A DNA stretch of 64,000 nt from Gemmatimonadetes bacterium T265 (GTDB lineage Bacteria; Gemmatimonadota; Gemmatimonadetes; Gemmatimonadales; Gemmatimonadaceae), in assembly GCA_019973575.1 (NCBI GenBank), contig BPUI01000006.1:1-64000 (forward strand), read 5' to 3'. The translations under genes and the position numbers were made by a program. Position 1 is the stretch's first letter, and each line of letters begins with the position of its first letter. Positions 43,271 to 52,724 of this stretch are shown piece by piece. Below the pieces are notes generated by a model. It was not told the origin of the DNA and made no database searches. It worked only from the letters and a program-made list of their open reading frames with translations.

Positions 43271-43341
43271 GGGGGGGGTGGGGTGCGGGCACCGGAGGTC
43301 CCCACGGTATCACCGGGACGGCGCGCCGGCAACAACGCCTC

Positions 43342-43674
43342 GTGGCGGCGGCCTGCGCCGGCCTCGCGCCCGAGCGCCTCGTCCAGGCGCTCGTGACGGA
43401 GTACCCGGCCGGCGCCGCCATCGGCTGGCACCGCGACTCGGCCGTCTTCGGCGACGTCGTCGGGATCGCGCGCCTCACTCCGTGCGTCTTCCGCCGCCGG
43501 CGGCCCGCGACCGATCCCGGAGCCAGCGCGTGGGAGCGCGTTCCGCTCACGACCGCGCCGCGGTCCGCGTACCTGCTCCGCGGCCCGGCGCGGGCCGAAC
43601 GGGAGCACAACATCCCCGCCGTGGCCGCGCCCCGCGACTCGGTCACGTTCCGGAGCCCGCGCGCGATCGGGTGA
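43342..43674 (+). pseudogene. Truncated AlkB-like 2OG-Fe(II) dioxygenase
   Basis: 110 codons matching only the C-terminal half of AlkB-type DNA/RNA demethylases: TEYPAGAAIGWHRDSAVFGDVVGIARL (the His-x-Asp iron ligands in WHRD) and SAYLLRGPARAEREHNIPAV (the distal His), ending SVTFRSPRAIG. The substrate-binding N-terminal about 90 residues are absent and no start codon with a ribosome site is seen, while the divergent lipoprotein gene begins where they should be. Most likely a broken gene left by rearrangement. Confidence 0.65.
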
Positions 43675-43715
43675 CGCCGCCGTCGTAGGACGCGGCGTGG
43701 ACAACCGTCCGCCGC

Positions 43716-43765
43716 GCCTAACACCAGGTGCACATGCCTAACATATCGAGAAGGGGGATTCTCGA
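43716..43765. repeat. Paired GCCTAAC heptamers and hairpin upstream of the integrase
   Basis: GCCTAAC occurs at 43716-43722 and 43736-43742 (20 bases apart), followed at once by TCGAGAA-GGGGGA-TTCTCGA (43746-43765), a perfect 7-base stem. The next gene is the integrase, 88 bases on. Position and symmetry suggest its own recombination or control site. Confidence 0.5.
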
Positions 43766-43853
43766 AACCGGTTGCACCTTCGCGTAGGTTGTCGGCGGCG
43801 GGCGCGTTGGCCCGCACGTTCGCCTGGCCCGACCGCTGAGGAGACGAGCCCCG

Positions 43854-44897
43854 ATGTCGACGCCCCTGCTCCCGACCGCCCCGGCGCTGCTCCCGGTCGT
43901 GCTGCCCGACGGTGCGGCGCTCCCGGTGTGGTCCATGCCGGCCCCGCACGCCGCGGAGCGCCACCCCGCGCTCGTCTACCTGGCGTCCTTGGCCCCGGGC
44001 TCGCGCCGCACCATGCGCCAGAGCCTGGACGTGGTGGCCGCCCTCCTGACCGGCGGCCGCGCCGACCACGCCACCCTGCCCTGGCACCGGCTCCGCTACC
44101 AGCACACGACCGCCGTGCGCGCCGCGCTCGCCGAGCAGTACAAGCCCGCGACCGCGAACAAGGTGCTCGCCGCCCTGCGCGGCACGCTCAAGGCCGCGTG
44201 GCGCCTCGAGCTCGTCGACGCCGAGAACTACCGCCGCGCGGCCGACGTCGTCGCCGTCCGCGGCACCTCAGCGCCGGCGGGTCGCGAGCTCACCCCGGGC
44301 GAGATCCGGGCGCTGCTCGAGACGTGCGCCGCCGACCCGAGCGTGGCCGGGCTGCGCGACGCGGCGGTGCTCGCGCTGCTCTACGGCGCGGGGCTCCGGC
44401 GCGCCGAGGCCGTGCGGTTAGGCACCGAGGACCTCGAGGCGGACGGCGCCAACGCCGGGCGGCTCACCGTACGCGGTAAGGGCAACAAGGCGGGGTTCGC
44501 CTACGTCCGCGGCGCCGCCCTCCAGGTGCTCCGCGGCTGGCTCGGCGCCCGCGGGCCCGCGCCGGGCGCCCTGCTGCTGCCCGTCTCGCAGCGGGGCGCG
44601 ATCACGTACACGCGCGCCGACCGCGGCGGCCCCGAGGCGCCCGCCCGGCTGACGGAGCACGCCGTCTACAAGCGACTCCGCACGCGCGCCCTAGAAGCGG
44701 GTGTTAGGCCGTTCAGCCCGCACGACTGCCGCCGCACGTTCGCCGGCGACCTCCTGGACGCCGGCGCCGACATCGCCACCGTGCAGCAGCTCCTCCGCCA
44801 CGCGAGCGTGAACACCACGGCCAAGTACGACCGCCGCGGCGAGCGCGCCAAGCGCGACGCCGCCGACCTCCTCCACTTCCCCCACGTCCGGTTCTGA
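43854..44897 (+). CDS. Tyrosine recombinase / site-specific integrase
   Basis: 347 residues. N-terminal SAM-like core-binding domain (about 35-135: SRRTMRQSLDVVAALL, YKPATANKVLAALRGTLKAAWRL), then a catalytic domain with all residues: Arg in GAGLRRAEAVRLG (182), Lys in RGKGNK (about 209), His290 and Arg293 in SPHDCRRTFAGDLLDAG, His316 in LLRHASVNTT and Tyr325 in AKYDRRGE. It should cut and rejoin DNA at specific sites. A remnant of a sister gene lies at 2438. Two GTTAGGC heptamers fall inside the gene, two lie upstream and one just after it. No excisionase is seen. Confidence 0.92.
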   Translation: MSTPLLPTAPALLPVVLPDGAALPVWSMPAPHAAERHPALVYLASLAPGSRRTMRQSLDVVAALLTGGRADHATLPWHRLRYQHTTAVRAALAEQYKPATANKVLAALRGTLKAAWRLELVDAENYRRAADVVAVRGTSAPAGRELTPGEIRALLETCAADPSVAGLRDAAVLALLYGAGLRRAEAVRLGTEDLEADGANAGRLTVRGKGNKAGFAYVRGAALQVLRGWLGARGPAPGALLLPVSQRGAITYTRADRGGPEAPARLTEHAVYKRLRTRALEAGVRPFSPHDCRRTFAGDLLDAGADIATVQQLLRHASVNTTAKYDRRGERAKRDAADLLHFPHVRF

Positions 44898-45450
44898 CGA
44901 GTCTGGCGCGTCCGCGGTCGCCCGACGGCGGGCGTCCCCGCGCGCCTAACGCGAACCGCCCGGGCCGGCGCGACCGCGCGACGTACGGGGCGCGTCGTTC
45001 GACCGGCTCCGGCGGCGGATTCCCGCGGCCTGACAGCGGACCGTCACGTTGGCGCCGCGACGGCTTCACCGAACCCGGTGCATCCCCCAATCCTTGTCGG
45101 CGTCGGCACCAGCCCCGTCCGGCGTCATTCGGGCGTGATGACCGGTCCGGACGAAACTCGGGCAGGAGCGCGCCACCCAGCGAGCGGTGCGCCCCGCGAA
45201 ACCTCAATCGCGGTCGCCCCCCGCCCCTTTGAGGTTCGTAAGAAACCTAAAGTCCGTGAAGCCCAGATGCGTTAGCGTCGCCGGGCAACCGGAGCTGCGA
45301 GTCACCTTGGCACCAGCTCGGAGGGCGGGCATGCTAGCGCAACTCGCCGGTCGGGTGTCTCTTACAACCCGCGGCGGCCGAACTTCCATAATACGGATTT
45401 TCCATCATCCGCGACTTGGGCCCGCTTTCCCTCAACACCCGTCGTCTGCC
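44898..45450. other. Spacer between integrase and second RiPP operon
   Basis: 553 bases without a gene. It holds a GCCTAAC heptamer (44944-44950), the right copy of the bordering repeat (45018-45068) and a small inverted repeat AGGTT/AACCT near 45232-45250. Composition drops in GC near 45380-45440 (CCATAATACGGATTTTCC), the probable promoter of the precursor gene at 45451. Confidence 0.45.
45018..45068. repeat. Imperfect direct repeat, right copy, bordering the integrase segment
   Basis: Begins GATTCCCGCGGCC and ends GTCACGTTGGCGCCGCGACG plus GCTTCA. Same orientation as 42146-42187; with it, it brackets 2.9 kb containing the integrase and three broken or orphan genes. Confidence 0.35.
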
Positions 45451-45636
45451 ATGAGCGATCTTCCGCACGCGCCCGAGGATCTCGAGCTGGCGCGCCCACC
45501 GCATCTCACCCCGCGCCCCGTCGATCTGAGCATGCACCCGGTGTTGGCCCGACTCATCGACGAGGTCAGGATCGAGCACCCGGCCGGGCCTCAGGCATAC
45601 AACCGGACCCATAACCGTCACAACCGCACGCGGTGA
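45451..45636 (+). CDS. Precursor peptide with three aromatic-Asn-Arg triads
   Basis: 61 residues from ATG 45451. Acidic, Pro-rich leader (LPHAPEDLELARPPHLTPRPVDLSMHPVLARLIDEVRIE) and a basic C-terminus YNRTHNRHNRTR. The tail holds Tyr-Asn-Arg, His-Asn-Arg and His-Asn-Arg, three aromatic-x-x triads like those cross-linked by radical SAM enzymes that make three-residue cyclophanes. The radical SAM gene follows 21 bases later. Too small and odd in composition to be anything but a substrate; a chance frame is unlikely because the triads and neighbour agree. No Gly-Gly site, so a different protease must act. Confidence 0.75.
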   Translation: MSDLPHAPEDLELARPPHLTPRPVDLSMHPVLARLIDEVRIEHPAGPQAYNRTHNRHNRTR

Positions 45637-45657
45637 CGGCACACGCCGGCGGAGACC

Positions 45658-46782
45658 ATGGTCGTCGTTGACACTGTCCTCCTTAAGGTCGCGAGCCGCT
45701 GCAACATCAACTGCCGCTATTGCTACGTCTTCAACATGGGGGACACGGGGTGGTCGCGTTCCCCCAAGCTGATGTCCGCGGAGACGTGCCATACGGCGGC
45801 GACGGCACTCGGCCGTCTCGCGGTAGCCCAGGGACGCGGATTCAGCGTCGTCCTGCACGGGGGCGAGCCGCTCCTGCTCGGCCTGACGCGCCTACGGTCG
45901 CTCATCGCGACATTGCGGGACGCGCTGCCGGCCGGGAGTCCGATCGGCATCCAGACGAATGGCGTGTTGATCGACCGCGACACGCTCGACGCGTGCGCGG
46001 AAGCGGGAGTGACGATCGCGGTCAGTCTCGACGGCCCACAGGCGGTGCATGACGCCCATCGGGTCGGCTTCAACGATGCCGGCACGTTCGACGCCGTCAT
46101 GCGGGGACTCGCGCTACTTCGCGCCCACCCAGCCGGGGGCGCGCTGTTCACCGGCCTGTTGGCGGTCATCGATCCGACGTCGAACCCGCGTGAGGTCTAC
46201 GGGTTCTTCAAAGCGCTCAACCCCCCCAGCGTTGACTTCATCTACCGAGACGGCAACCACTCGCGTCTGCCCGCCGGTAAGCGCGCCATCGATACGTCGG
46301 AATACGGCGAATGGATGGTGGGCCTTCTCGACGCCTACCTCGACGACTCAGAGCCAATCGCAATTCGGGTCCTGGACGACATGATCAGAATGACGCTCGG
46401 CGGCACGGGCGCGAGCGACGATACCGGCGTGGACGACTACGGCATCCTCATCATCGATACCGACGGAACCGTCACGAAGAACGACACCCTGAAGAGCGTG
46501 TTCGATGGTGCCGACCGCTTCGAGTCGCCCCAGTCGGTGTACACGCACCACTTGCGCGACGTGGTCGGCTCCGACGAGTTCGTGCGATCCCACGCGGCGC
46601 AGCGCCCGAGCAGTGCGACGTGTCGCGCGTGTCCGTACCTCGCCACGTGCGGCGGCGGCATGTTGCTGCACCGCTGGCGCAACGATACGGGGTACGACAA
46701 CCCGTCCGTGTACTGCGCCGACCAGCGCGTACTCCTTACCCACATTCGTCACCGGTTGGCCACCGTCGGGGTCATCTCGTGA
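45658..46782 (+). CDS. Radical SAM/SPASM peptide maturase (FxsB/Xye type)
   Basis: 374 residues from ATG 45658. The CxxxCxxC cluster is SRCNINCRYCYVFNMGD (Cys15, 19, 22), followed by FSVVLHGGEPLLLG, GIQTNGVLID and TIAVSLDGPQAVHDAHR (SAM-binding strands). The C-terminal SPASM region has SATCRACPYLATCGGGMLLHRW plus a later YCADQ. The opening LLKVASRCNINCRYCYVFNMGDTGW matches maturases that build three-residue cyclophanes or modify FxS peptides. Expected to link the aromatic ring of Tyr/His to the beta carbon of the third residue in the neighbouring precursor's triads. Stop overlaps the oxygenase start (GTGA). Confidence 0.9.
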   Translation: MVVVDTVLLKVASRCNINCRYCYVFNMGDTGWSRSPKLMSAETCHTAATALGRLAVAQGRGFSVVLHGGEPLLLGLTRLRSLIATLRDALPAGSPIGIQTNGVLIDRDTLDACAEAGVTIAVSLDGPQAVHDAHRVGFNDAGTFDAVMRGLALLRAHPAGGALFTGLLAVIDPTSNPREVYGFFKALNPPSVDFIYRDGNHSRLPAGKRAIDTSEYGEWMVGLLDAYLDDSEPIAIRVLDDMIRMTLGGTGASDDTGVDDYGILIIDTDGTVTKNDTLKSVFDGADRFESPQSVYTHHLRDVVGSDEFVRSHAAQRPSSATCRACPYLATCGGGMLLHRWRNDTGYDNPSVYCADQRVLLTHIRHRLATVGVIS

Positions 46783-47375
46783 GTGCGTCGAACGGGCTTC
46801 GCCTGCGACGCGTTGAACACGCGAGCACGCCGTTCCCGTACCTGTTCGCAGGCGAAGCGTTCGGCACGGTGCTCAGCGACGCCATCCTCGGTTGGCTCGA
46901 ACGCGAGTCGCGGTGGACCTCCGTCAAAGCGTCTTTTTACGAGCAGTACGAGTTCAGCCTCGCCGACGTCGACCCGCCGGCTCCGCTGGCATTCCTCGCG
47001 GATCCGGCGCACATGGACGCCGTCCGTGTGCAGATGGAGCAGGCGTTCGACACGGCCCTTGGCGCAAAGGTGGATGCGACGGTGCACAAACTGCTCCCCG
47101 GGCAGCGGATCCGGATACACAACGACTTCATCGAAGGTGCGGAAACGCACCGCCTGGTCGTTCAGCTCAACCGCGGATGGCGCGACGAGCAGGGGGGTTT
47201 CCTTATGCTCTTCAACAGCCCCGATCCGTCGGACGTGCACCGGGTGTTCAGCCCGTCGCACGACACCGCCGTCGCGTTCGCCATTTCGCCCGACTCGCAC
47301 CACGCGGTCTCGACGATCCACACGGGCAAGCGGTTCACCCTCGTGTACTCCTTCTACGCCGCGGCCGGTGACTGA
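46779..47375 (+). CDS. 2-oxoglutarate/Fe(II) oxygenase of the second RiPP operon
   Basis: 198 residues from GTG 46779, translationally coupled to the radical SAM gene. The iron triad is His114 and Asp116 in RIRIHNDFIEG and His175 (or 174) in SHHAVSTIHTGKRF, with Arg185 to bind 2-oxoglutarate; the middle HRLVVQLNRGWRDEQGGFLMLF is the typical prolyl-4-hydroxylase-like core. A hydroxylase acting on the precursor peptide (for instance on Asn or Arg) is likely. No signal peptide. Confidence 0.87.
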   Translation: MSASNGLRLRRVEHASTPFPYLFAGEAFGTVLSDAILGWLERESRWTSVKASFYEQYEFSLADVDPPAPLAFLADPAHMDAVRVQMEQAFDTALGAKVDATVHKLLPGQRIRIHNDFIEGAETHRLVVQLNRGWRDEQGGFLMLFNSPDPSDVHRVFSPSHDTAVAFAISPDSHHAVSTIHTGKRFTLVYSFYAAAGD

Positions 47376-48300
47376 CCTGGCGGCGCGCGTCCGAGCGGCG
47401 CTCCGGGCCGCGGGGACGCCTTTGTGGTTCCCACACCTCACGCAGCCACTCGTCGACCACACGGACGCGCGTCTGCAGCGGGATCTCGGGCTGACCCCCG
47501 GCACTTACAGCACCGCCCGGGTGCGCGGCGCCGACGCGGACGCGCCACGTGACCTGGTAGCGCGACTTGCGCCGCCGAAGCGCGAGTCCGACGAGGTCGC
47601 CGCCGTAGGCGTCGAACTCTTGCCGGCCGAGACCGAACGCGCGTACGACGATCCGGGATTCCGCTTTCTCAGGCCCGACGAGATCCGCACGGCCGGCGCG
47701 CTCGCGAGGGCGATGGACGGGCTCGCGCTATTGGACGCCGTCCCATCGGTCGGTTCAACTGTCCGTCGACTCGTCCGGTCGCTGCACCTGCTGGACACGG
47801 GTGACGACGATACCGACGTCAGCTTCAGTGAACCCGAGCTCCCGTTCTCGGTGTTCGTGTCCGTTCCCACCAGCGCGCGGCCGGACGCCGCCATTCGCGT
47901 CGCCGAGGGCATCCTGCACGAGGCGATGCACCTCCAACTCACCCTCATCGAATCCGTCGTGCCACTCGTCAACTCGGACGAGGGCCGTTACTTCTCGCCC
48001 TGGCGCAACGAGCAGCGTCCGGCGCAAGGGATCCTGCACGCGTTGTACGTGTTTCGCGTGATCGACGCGTTCCTGGAGCAGGTGGCCGCGACGCGCCCTG
48101 GCCTGCCCGCAGGCGGTGACTCGGTCGGCGGACGGCGCGCCCTAATTGCCGCACAGGTGCGGGAGGTCGAGTCCTTCCGCGATTCCCGCGATCTCACCGC
48201 CGAGGGCGCGGCGCTCGCCGCGCGTCTCCTCGACGCGTCCTCGGCGGGCGCTCAACCGGTTAGAGATGCTCGACTACGAAATCCGTCACCATCGCGCTGA
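47368..48300 (+). CDS. HExxH-type peptide beta-hydroxylase-like protein
   Basis: 310 residues from GTG 47368, overlapping the 2OG oxygenase by 8 bases. The C-terminal half carries GILHEAMHLQLTLIESVVPLV (His184, Glu185, His188), then YFSPWRNEQRPAQGILHALYVFRVIDAFLE, the conserved block of the HEXXH-domain family, whose members are 2-oxoglutarate-dependent peptide beta-hydroxylases in other RiPP clusters. The N-terminal half (SLHLLDTGDDDTDVSFSEPELPFSVFVSVP) is typical too. Two different hydroxylases plus a cyclophane maker would act on one short peptide. Its last 41 bases overlap the convergent HNH gene. Confidence 0.82.
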   Translation: MTDLAARVRAALRAAGTPLWFPHLTQPLVDHTDARLQRDLGLTPGTYSTARVRGADADAPRDLVARLAPPKRESDEVAAVGVELLPAETERAYDDPGFRFLRPDEIRTAGALARAMDGLALLDAVPSVGSTVRRLVRSLHLLDTGDDDTDVSFSEPELPFSVFVSVPTSARPDAAIRVAEGILHEAMHLQLTLIESVVPLVNSDEGRYFSPWRNEQRPAQGILHALYVFRVIDAFLEQVAATRPGLPAGGDSVGGRRALIAAQVREVESFRDSRDLTAEGAALAARLLDASSAGAQPVRDARLRNPSPSR

Positions 48301-49030
48301 ACTCGGCGTCCGGCTGCATCGCGGCGTCGAGGGCCAGGAGCGCGTCCTCGGCCAACGCCTGCACGTCATCGAGGTCCGGGTACGTTCCGCCCAACTGCAC
48401 CGCATCTAACAGCATTCGCACGTACGCGAGAACCTTCAGGCGTGGCTCACGGAGTGACTCACGCTCGAGACCCATGGCCTCGCACGTCGCCCGCCCGCGT
48501 GCTGTCCGGGCTTGGATGGCGTCGTCTACAAACACGAGGTGCGTGCCGGGATCTTCCGAAGCCGGGTCGACCAGCAGCGGGGCCTCGTCCGCGAGGCTGT
48601 CGGCGTGCGACCGCGCGCGCGTCGCCGGATCGGCGAGCGGGAAGAGCGTGCCCTTGTACCCGCTGTTGCACTCGATGCAGGCCAGCAGCAGGTTCGTCCA
48701 CTCGTACGCGAGCCAGTAGTAACCGGGGCGGTCGTCGACCGTTTGCGCGCGAGACTGCCGAACGCCACTCTTCGGGCGGAAGTGTTCTACGTGCAGGGTG
48801 CCGCGCGCCGGACATTTCGACTCGCAGTACGCGCACTTCTGGTGGTGGGCATGGTACAGCGCCTCCTTGACCGCGGGGCGGCTGTAGAGCGCGCGAAAGG
48901 CGAACGGTTTCGCCCCGGTGCGGTAGCTCTCGGGCGCCGCGTCGTACGCGGCGCAGTCACACGCTGTCTGTCGGCCGCCGGCGGTTGTGAGCGAGGCCGG
49001 TGGCACCGCGGGGCGGACGACTCGAATCAC
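48260..49030 (-). CDS. ptuB: HNH endonuclease, PtuB-like (Septu-type defence)
   Basis: 256 residues from GTG 49030, which overlaps the ATPase stop by 4 bases. A classic HNH beta-beta-alpha-metal site: KCAYCESKC (Cys66, Cys69), LHVEHFRPKS (His80, His83), WLAYEWTNLLLACIECNSGYKG (Asn113, Cys118, Cys121, Asn122). This is the PtuB/TIGR02646-like class that works with a PtuA ATPase in Septu and in retron Ec78-type systems. Expected to cleave nucleic acid on phage infection. No reverse transcriptase is nearby, so plain Septu is the better label. Confidence 0.87.
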   Translation of the reverse strand: MIRVVRPAVPPASLTTAGGRQTACDCAAYDAAPESYRTGAKPFAFRALYSRPAVKEALYHAHHQKCAYCESKCPARGTLHVEHFRPKSGVRQSRAQTVDDRPGYYWLAYEWTNLLLACIECNSGYKGTLFPLADPATRARSHADSLADEAPLLVDPASEDPGTHLVFVDDAIQARTARGRATCEAMGLERESLREPRLKVLAYVRMLLDAVQLGGTYPDLDDVQALAEDALLALDAAMQPDAEFSAMVTDFVVEHL

Positions 49031-50487
49031 GCCGGCGCGAGACGGTGCTTCTGGATGACGGCGGCGGCACGCCGGATCAACTCGATCGCCTGCTGATCTT
49101 CCGGCCGTTCCTCTGTCGGGAGCGCGGCGATCTCGGACCGGATCCCGTCGAGTTCGCGATGCTCGAATCGGCTCAGCGTAGATTTCGCGAGCAGCTCGGC
49201 CCGGCGCGCGAAGAGGTGCTCGGTACTCGGGTTGCGCGTGCTCGGAACGTCGAACAGCTCGCTCGCGAGGATCTGGTCGACGCGCCATGTCCGGACAACG
49301 TGCGGATTACTCACGACCTCGACGTCACCCTCGCGCTTGCGAAGCAGCACGAGGTTCGCCGTCTCCGCGACTTGGACCATCAGCGGGCTGTGCGCCGTCG
49401 CGATGAACTGCGTTCGCGGGAACAGCGCGGTCAAGCTGCCGAGGATGCGGACCTGCCAGAGCGGATGAAGATGCAGGTCGATTTCATCGATCATCACGAT
49501 CGCCGGCTCGCCGAGCGGGTTCTCGCTGCGCGGGTAGTGTTTCGACAGCCGCCACGCGAGGTCAGCGGTCCACGACAGCGTCGTCTGGTACCCGAGGCTA
49601 AGCTTGGAGAGCGGCACAAGTCCGGAGAACGTATCGAGCTGCACACCGCTCGGCCGGCCGCTCGACAACACATCGGGCGGGAAGATCTGGATGTCATCGG
49701 CGGTAAACGCCTCCGGGAGAATCCGCGCGAGCGCGCCGCGAAACCGGTCCAACTCGCGATGCTCGCGACTCTCGGACTTCCCGGCCGCCAGGGCCCGCGC
49801 AGCGGCGTAGTCCAGCGCCGTGAGCAGCTCCTCGACGTCGTACAGTTCGGTTCGTCCGGCAAGGCGCGACGCGATAGGGTCGTCGAGGTCGCGGTTCGCC
49901 AGGTTCTGCGTGCCGAGTTGCCGATTCGCGCCGTACGCGACGATTAGGGGTTCGTAGAACGCGCCTCCCAAGGTCCGCGCGATGCTCGGGCGCGGGGTGA
50001 CGCGATCTTCGTCTAAGCGCCCCGTCTTGAACGTGAGGTCGACGCCGGTGCGGATCGAGGCCCAGGGTACGTCATCGCGGCTTCGCCCGGACGGATCCGC
50101 CGCCAGTCGGGCCCCGACGCTGAGCGTCGCACGCAACTTGACCGTGCTTTGCGTGTCGATCCGGCACAGGCTGTCGAATACCACGTTCTCTTCTCTGAGG
50201 ATCGCCGGGGCGAGCACTCCCTTCGTGAGCGGGGGCGGGCCGGCGAAGTGACTGACGTCGGTTTGTACCTCGACGCCCGAATCTCCAGCCGGCACGGGCC
50301 GCATCCACGCGAGACACTGAAGCAGCGTCGTTTTTCCAACCCCGTTGTCGCCGAGGATCAGCGTCCACTGCGCAGGCAACCCCTGACGGTCGGTCAACCG
50401 CAGGGATGTGTCCTGGCCGAAGCAGCGGACGTTGTCAAGCCGCAGCGATGTGAAGTACGTCGGGGTCGGCGATCGCCTAAGAGACAT
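49027..50487 (-). CDS. ptuA: AAA ATPase, PtuA-like (Septu-type defence)
   Basis: 486 residues. SMC/RecF-like ATPase: LDNVRCFGQDTSLRL at the start, Walker A ILGDNGVGKTT (44-54), the ABC-like signature region LSKLSLGYQTTLSWTADLAWRL, Walker B AIVMIDEIDLHLHPLWQVRIL and QFIATAHSPLMVQVAE (H-loop/D-loop). Residues after about 430 form a helical tail (HLFARRAELLAKSTLSRFEHRELDGIRSEIAAL). PtuA proteins oligomerise and gate a PtuB nuclease; gene order and 4-base overlap with the HNH gene fit. Start ATG 50487. Confidence 0.85.
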   Translation of the reverse strand: MSLRRSPTPTYFTSLRLDNVRCFGQDTSLRLTDRQGLPAQWTLILGDNGVGKTTLLQCLAWMRPVPAGDSGVEVQTDVSHFAGPPPLTKGVLAPAILREENVVFDSLCRIDTQSTVKLRATLSVGARLAADPSGRSRDDVPWASIRTGVDLTFKTGRLDEDRVTPRPSIARTLGGAFYEPLIVAYGANRQLGTQNLANRDLDDPIASRLAGRTELYDVEELLTALDYAAARALAAGKSESREHRELDRFRGALARILPEAFTADDIQIFPPDVLSSGRPSGVQLDTFSGLVPLSKLSLGYQTTLSWTADLAWRLSKHYPRSENPLGEPAIVMIDEIDLHLHPLWQVRILGSLTALFPRTQFIATAHSPLMVQVAETANLVLLRKREGDVEVVSNPHVVRTWRVDQILASELFDVPSTRNPSTEHLFARRAELLAKSTLSRFEHRELDGIRSEIAALPTEERPEDQQAIELIRRAAAVIQKHRLAPA

Positions 50488-51177
50488 GTCGGCTAACCGG
50501 TTCGAAGACAGGTCGCAACCGCGTGCCCCGGCGACGGCCGCATGTCGTCGATCTCCGGGCGCCGGGGCGGCTGCGCGGACCTGCGGGACGACACCGGAAA
50601 CGTAAGAGAAGTCGAGGCCGCCGCGATGGCCGCGCCCGGCGGGCCGAGCAGGATCCGGTACACGGGCCGGCCGGCCGCGTCACCCACGAACGGCGTCCCC
50701 GAGTGGTCGGCGTCGCGCGGCCCCGGCGCCCCGCCGGCGAGCATCATGTACACCTGACCATCAGGGGAAAGGCAGCGGGGACCCGGTGTCCCCGGATGCG
50801 GGCGTCCCCGCCGGATCCAGCGGCAGCCCGCGGGGGAGCGGCCGCGACGGACGCCAAGTACTCCGGCCGCGCGTGGACAAGTGAGTGGTCCGAATTTCGG
50901 AGAAGGTATTGCCTAACGCAGGCGGGGACGTGAGGTGCCGTGGATGGAATGAAGGCTGCCGCCATTCGGGAACGATTCCCTGTATAAGCACCATCCACAC
51001 GGTCGTATATGGTGGCCGCCAGACGTCAAGCGTTCGGCGCAGAACTCGTCGGCGTCGGCTACCATGAGACGTTGTTTCTGGCGATGAGTTCTGCGACGTC
51101 CGCGAGCCCGAACGCGCTCGGTTAGGCGCGGCCCACGTTGAGGGCTCGGAAAGGACGCACGTCACAAGAGCTGTACG
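50488..51177. other. Spacer between the Septu pair and the first IS3 element
   Basis: 690 bases. No recognisable gene; several open frames are Arg/Pro-rich. A GCCTAAC at 50911-50917 and an opposed GTTAGGC at 51121-51127 stand 210 bases apart. The segment 50880-51110 is less GC-rich than its surroundings. Confidence 0.4.
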
Positions 51178-51227
51178 TGAATCGCGCCGGGTTTGGAGGA
51201 GGCTCCCAGCCTTGAGAGATTGGGAGC

Positions 51228-52486
<1,259 letters not shown>

Positions 52487-52724
52487 CCGAGCCTCCTCGA
52501 AACCTGGTGCGATTCATACGGGCCGCACCTTTGGGGTTTGGGAACGTGCAGCGACCGGAGCGTAGCAGCGTTGCTCCCGCATCAGCCATCCCGTGTTCCG
52601 CTACTGCATTTCGACGATACAGCGCTGGCGTCGGCTCGTGACACACCACACAATCGTCGCGGGACAAGGGTAACGCTGTCCCAACTGCTGGGCCACCACC
52701 ATTGGCTGTCCGTCCCCGACGCTC

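Noticed and set aside
45200..45450. Riboswitch in front of the second RiPP operon
   Set aside because: Only a short AGGTT/AACCT hairpin is visible; none of the conserved cores of riboswitches I know can be read there.
48260..50487. Retron with PtuA/PtuB effectors
   Set aside because: No reverse transcriptase or msr/msd-like structure is found on either side.
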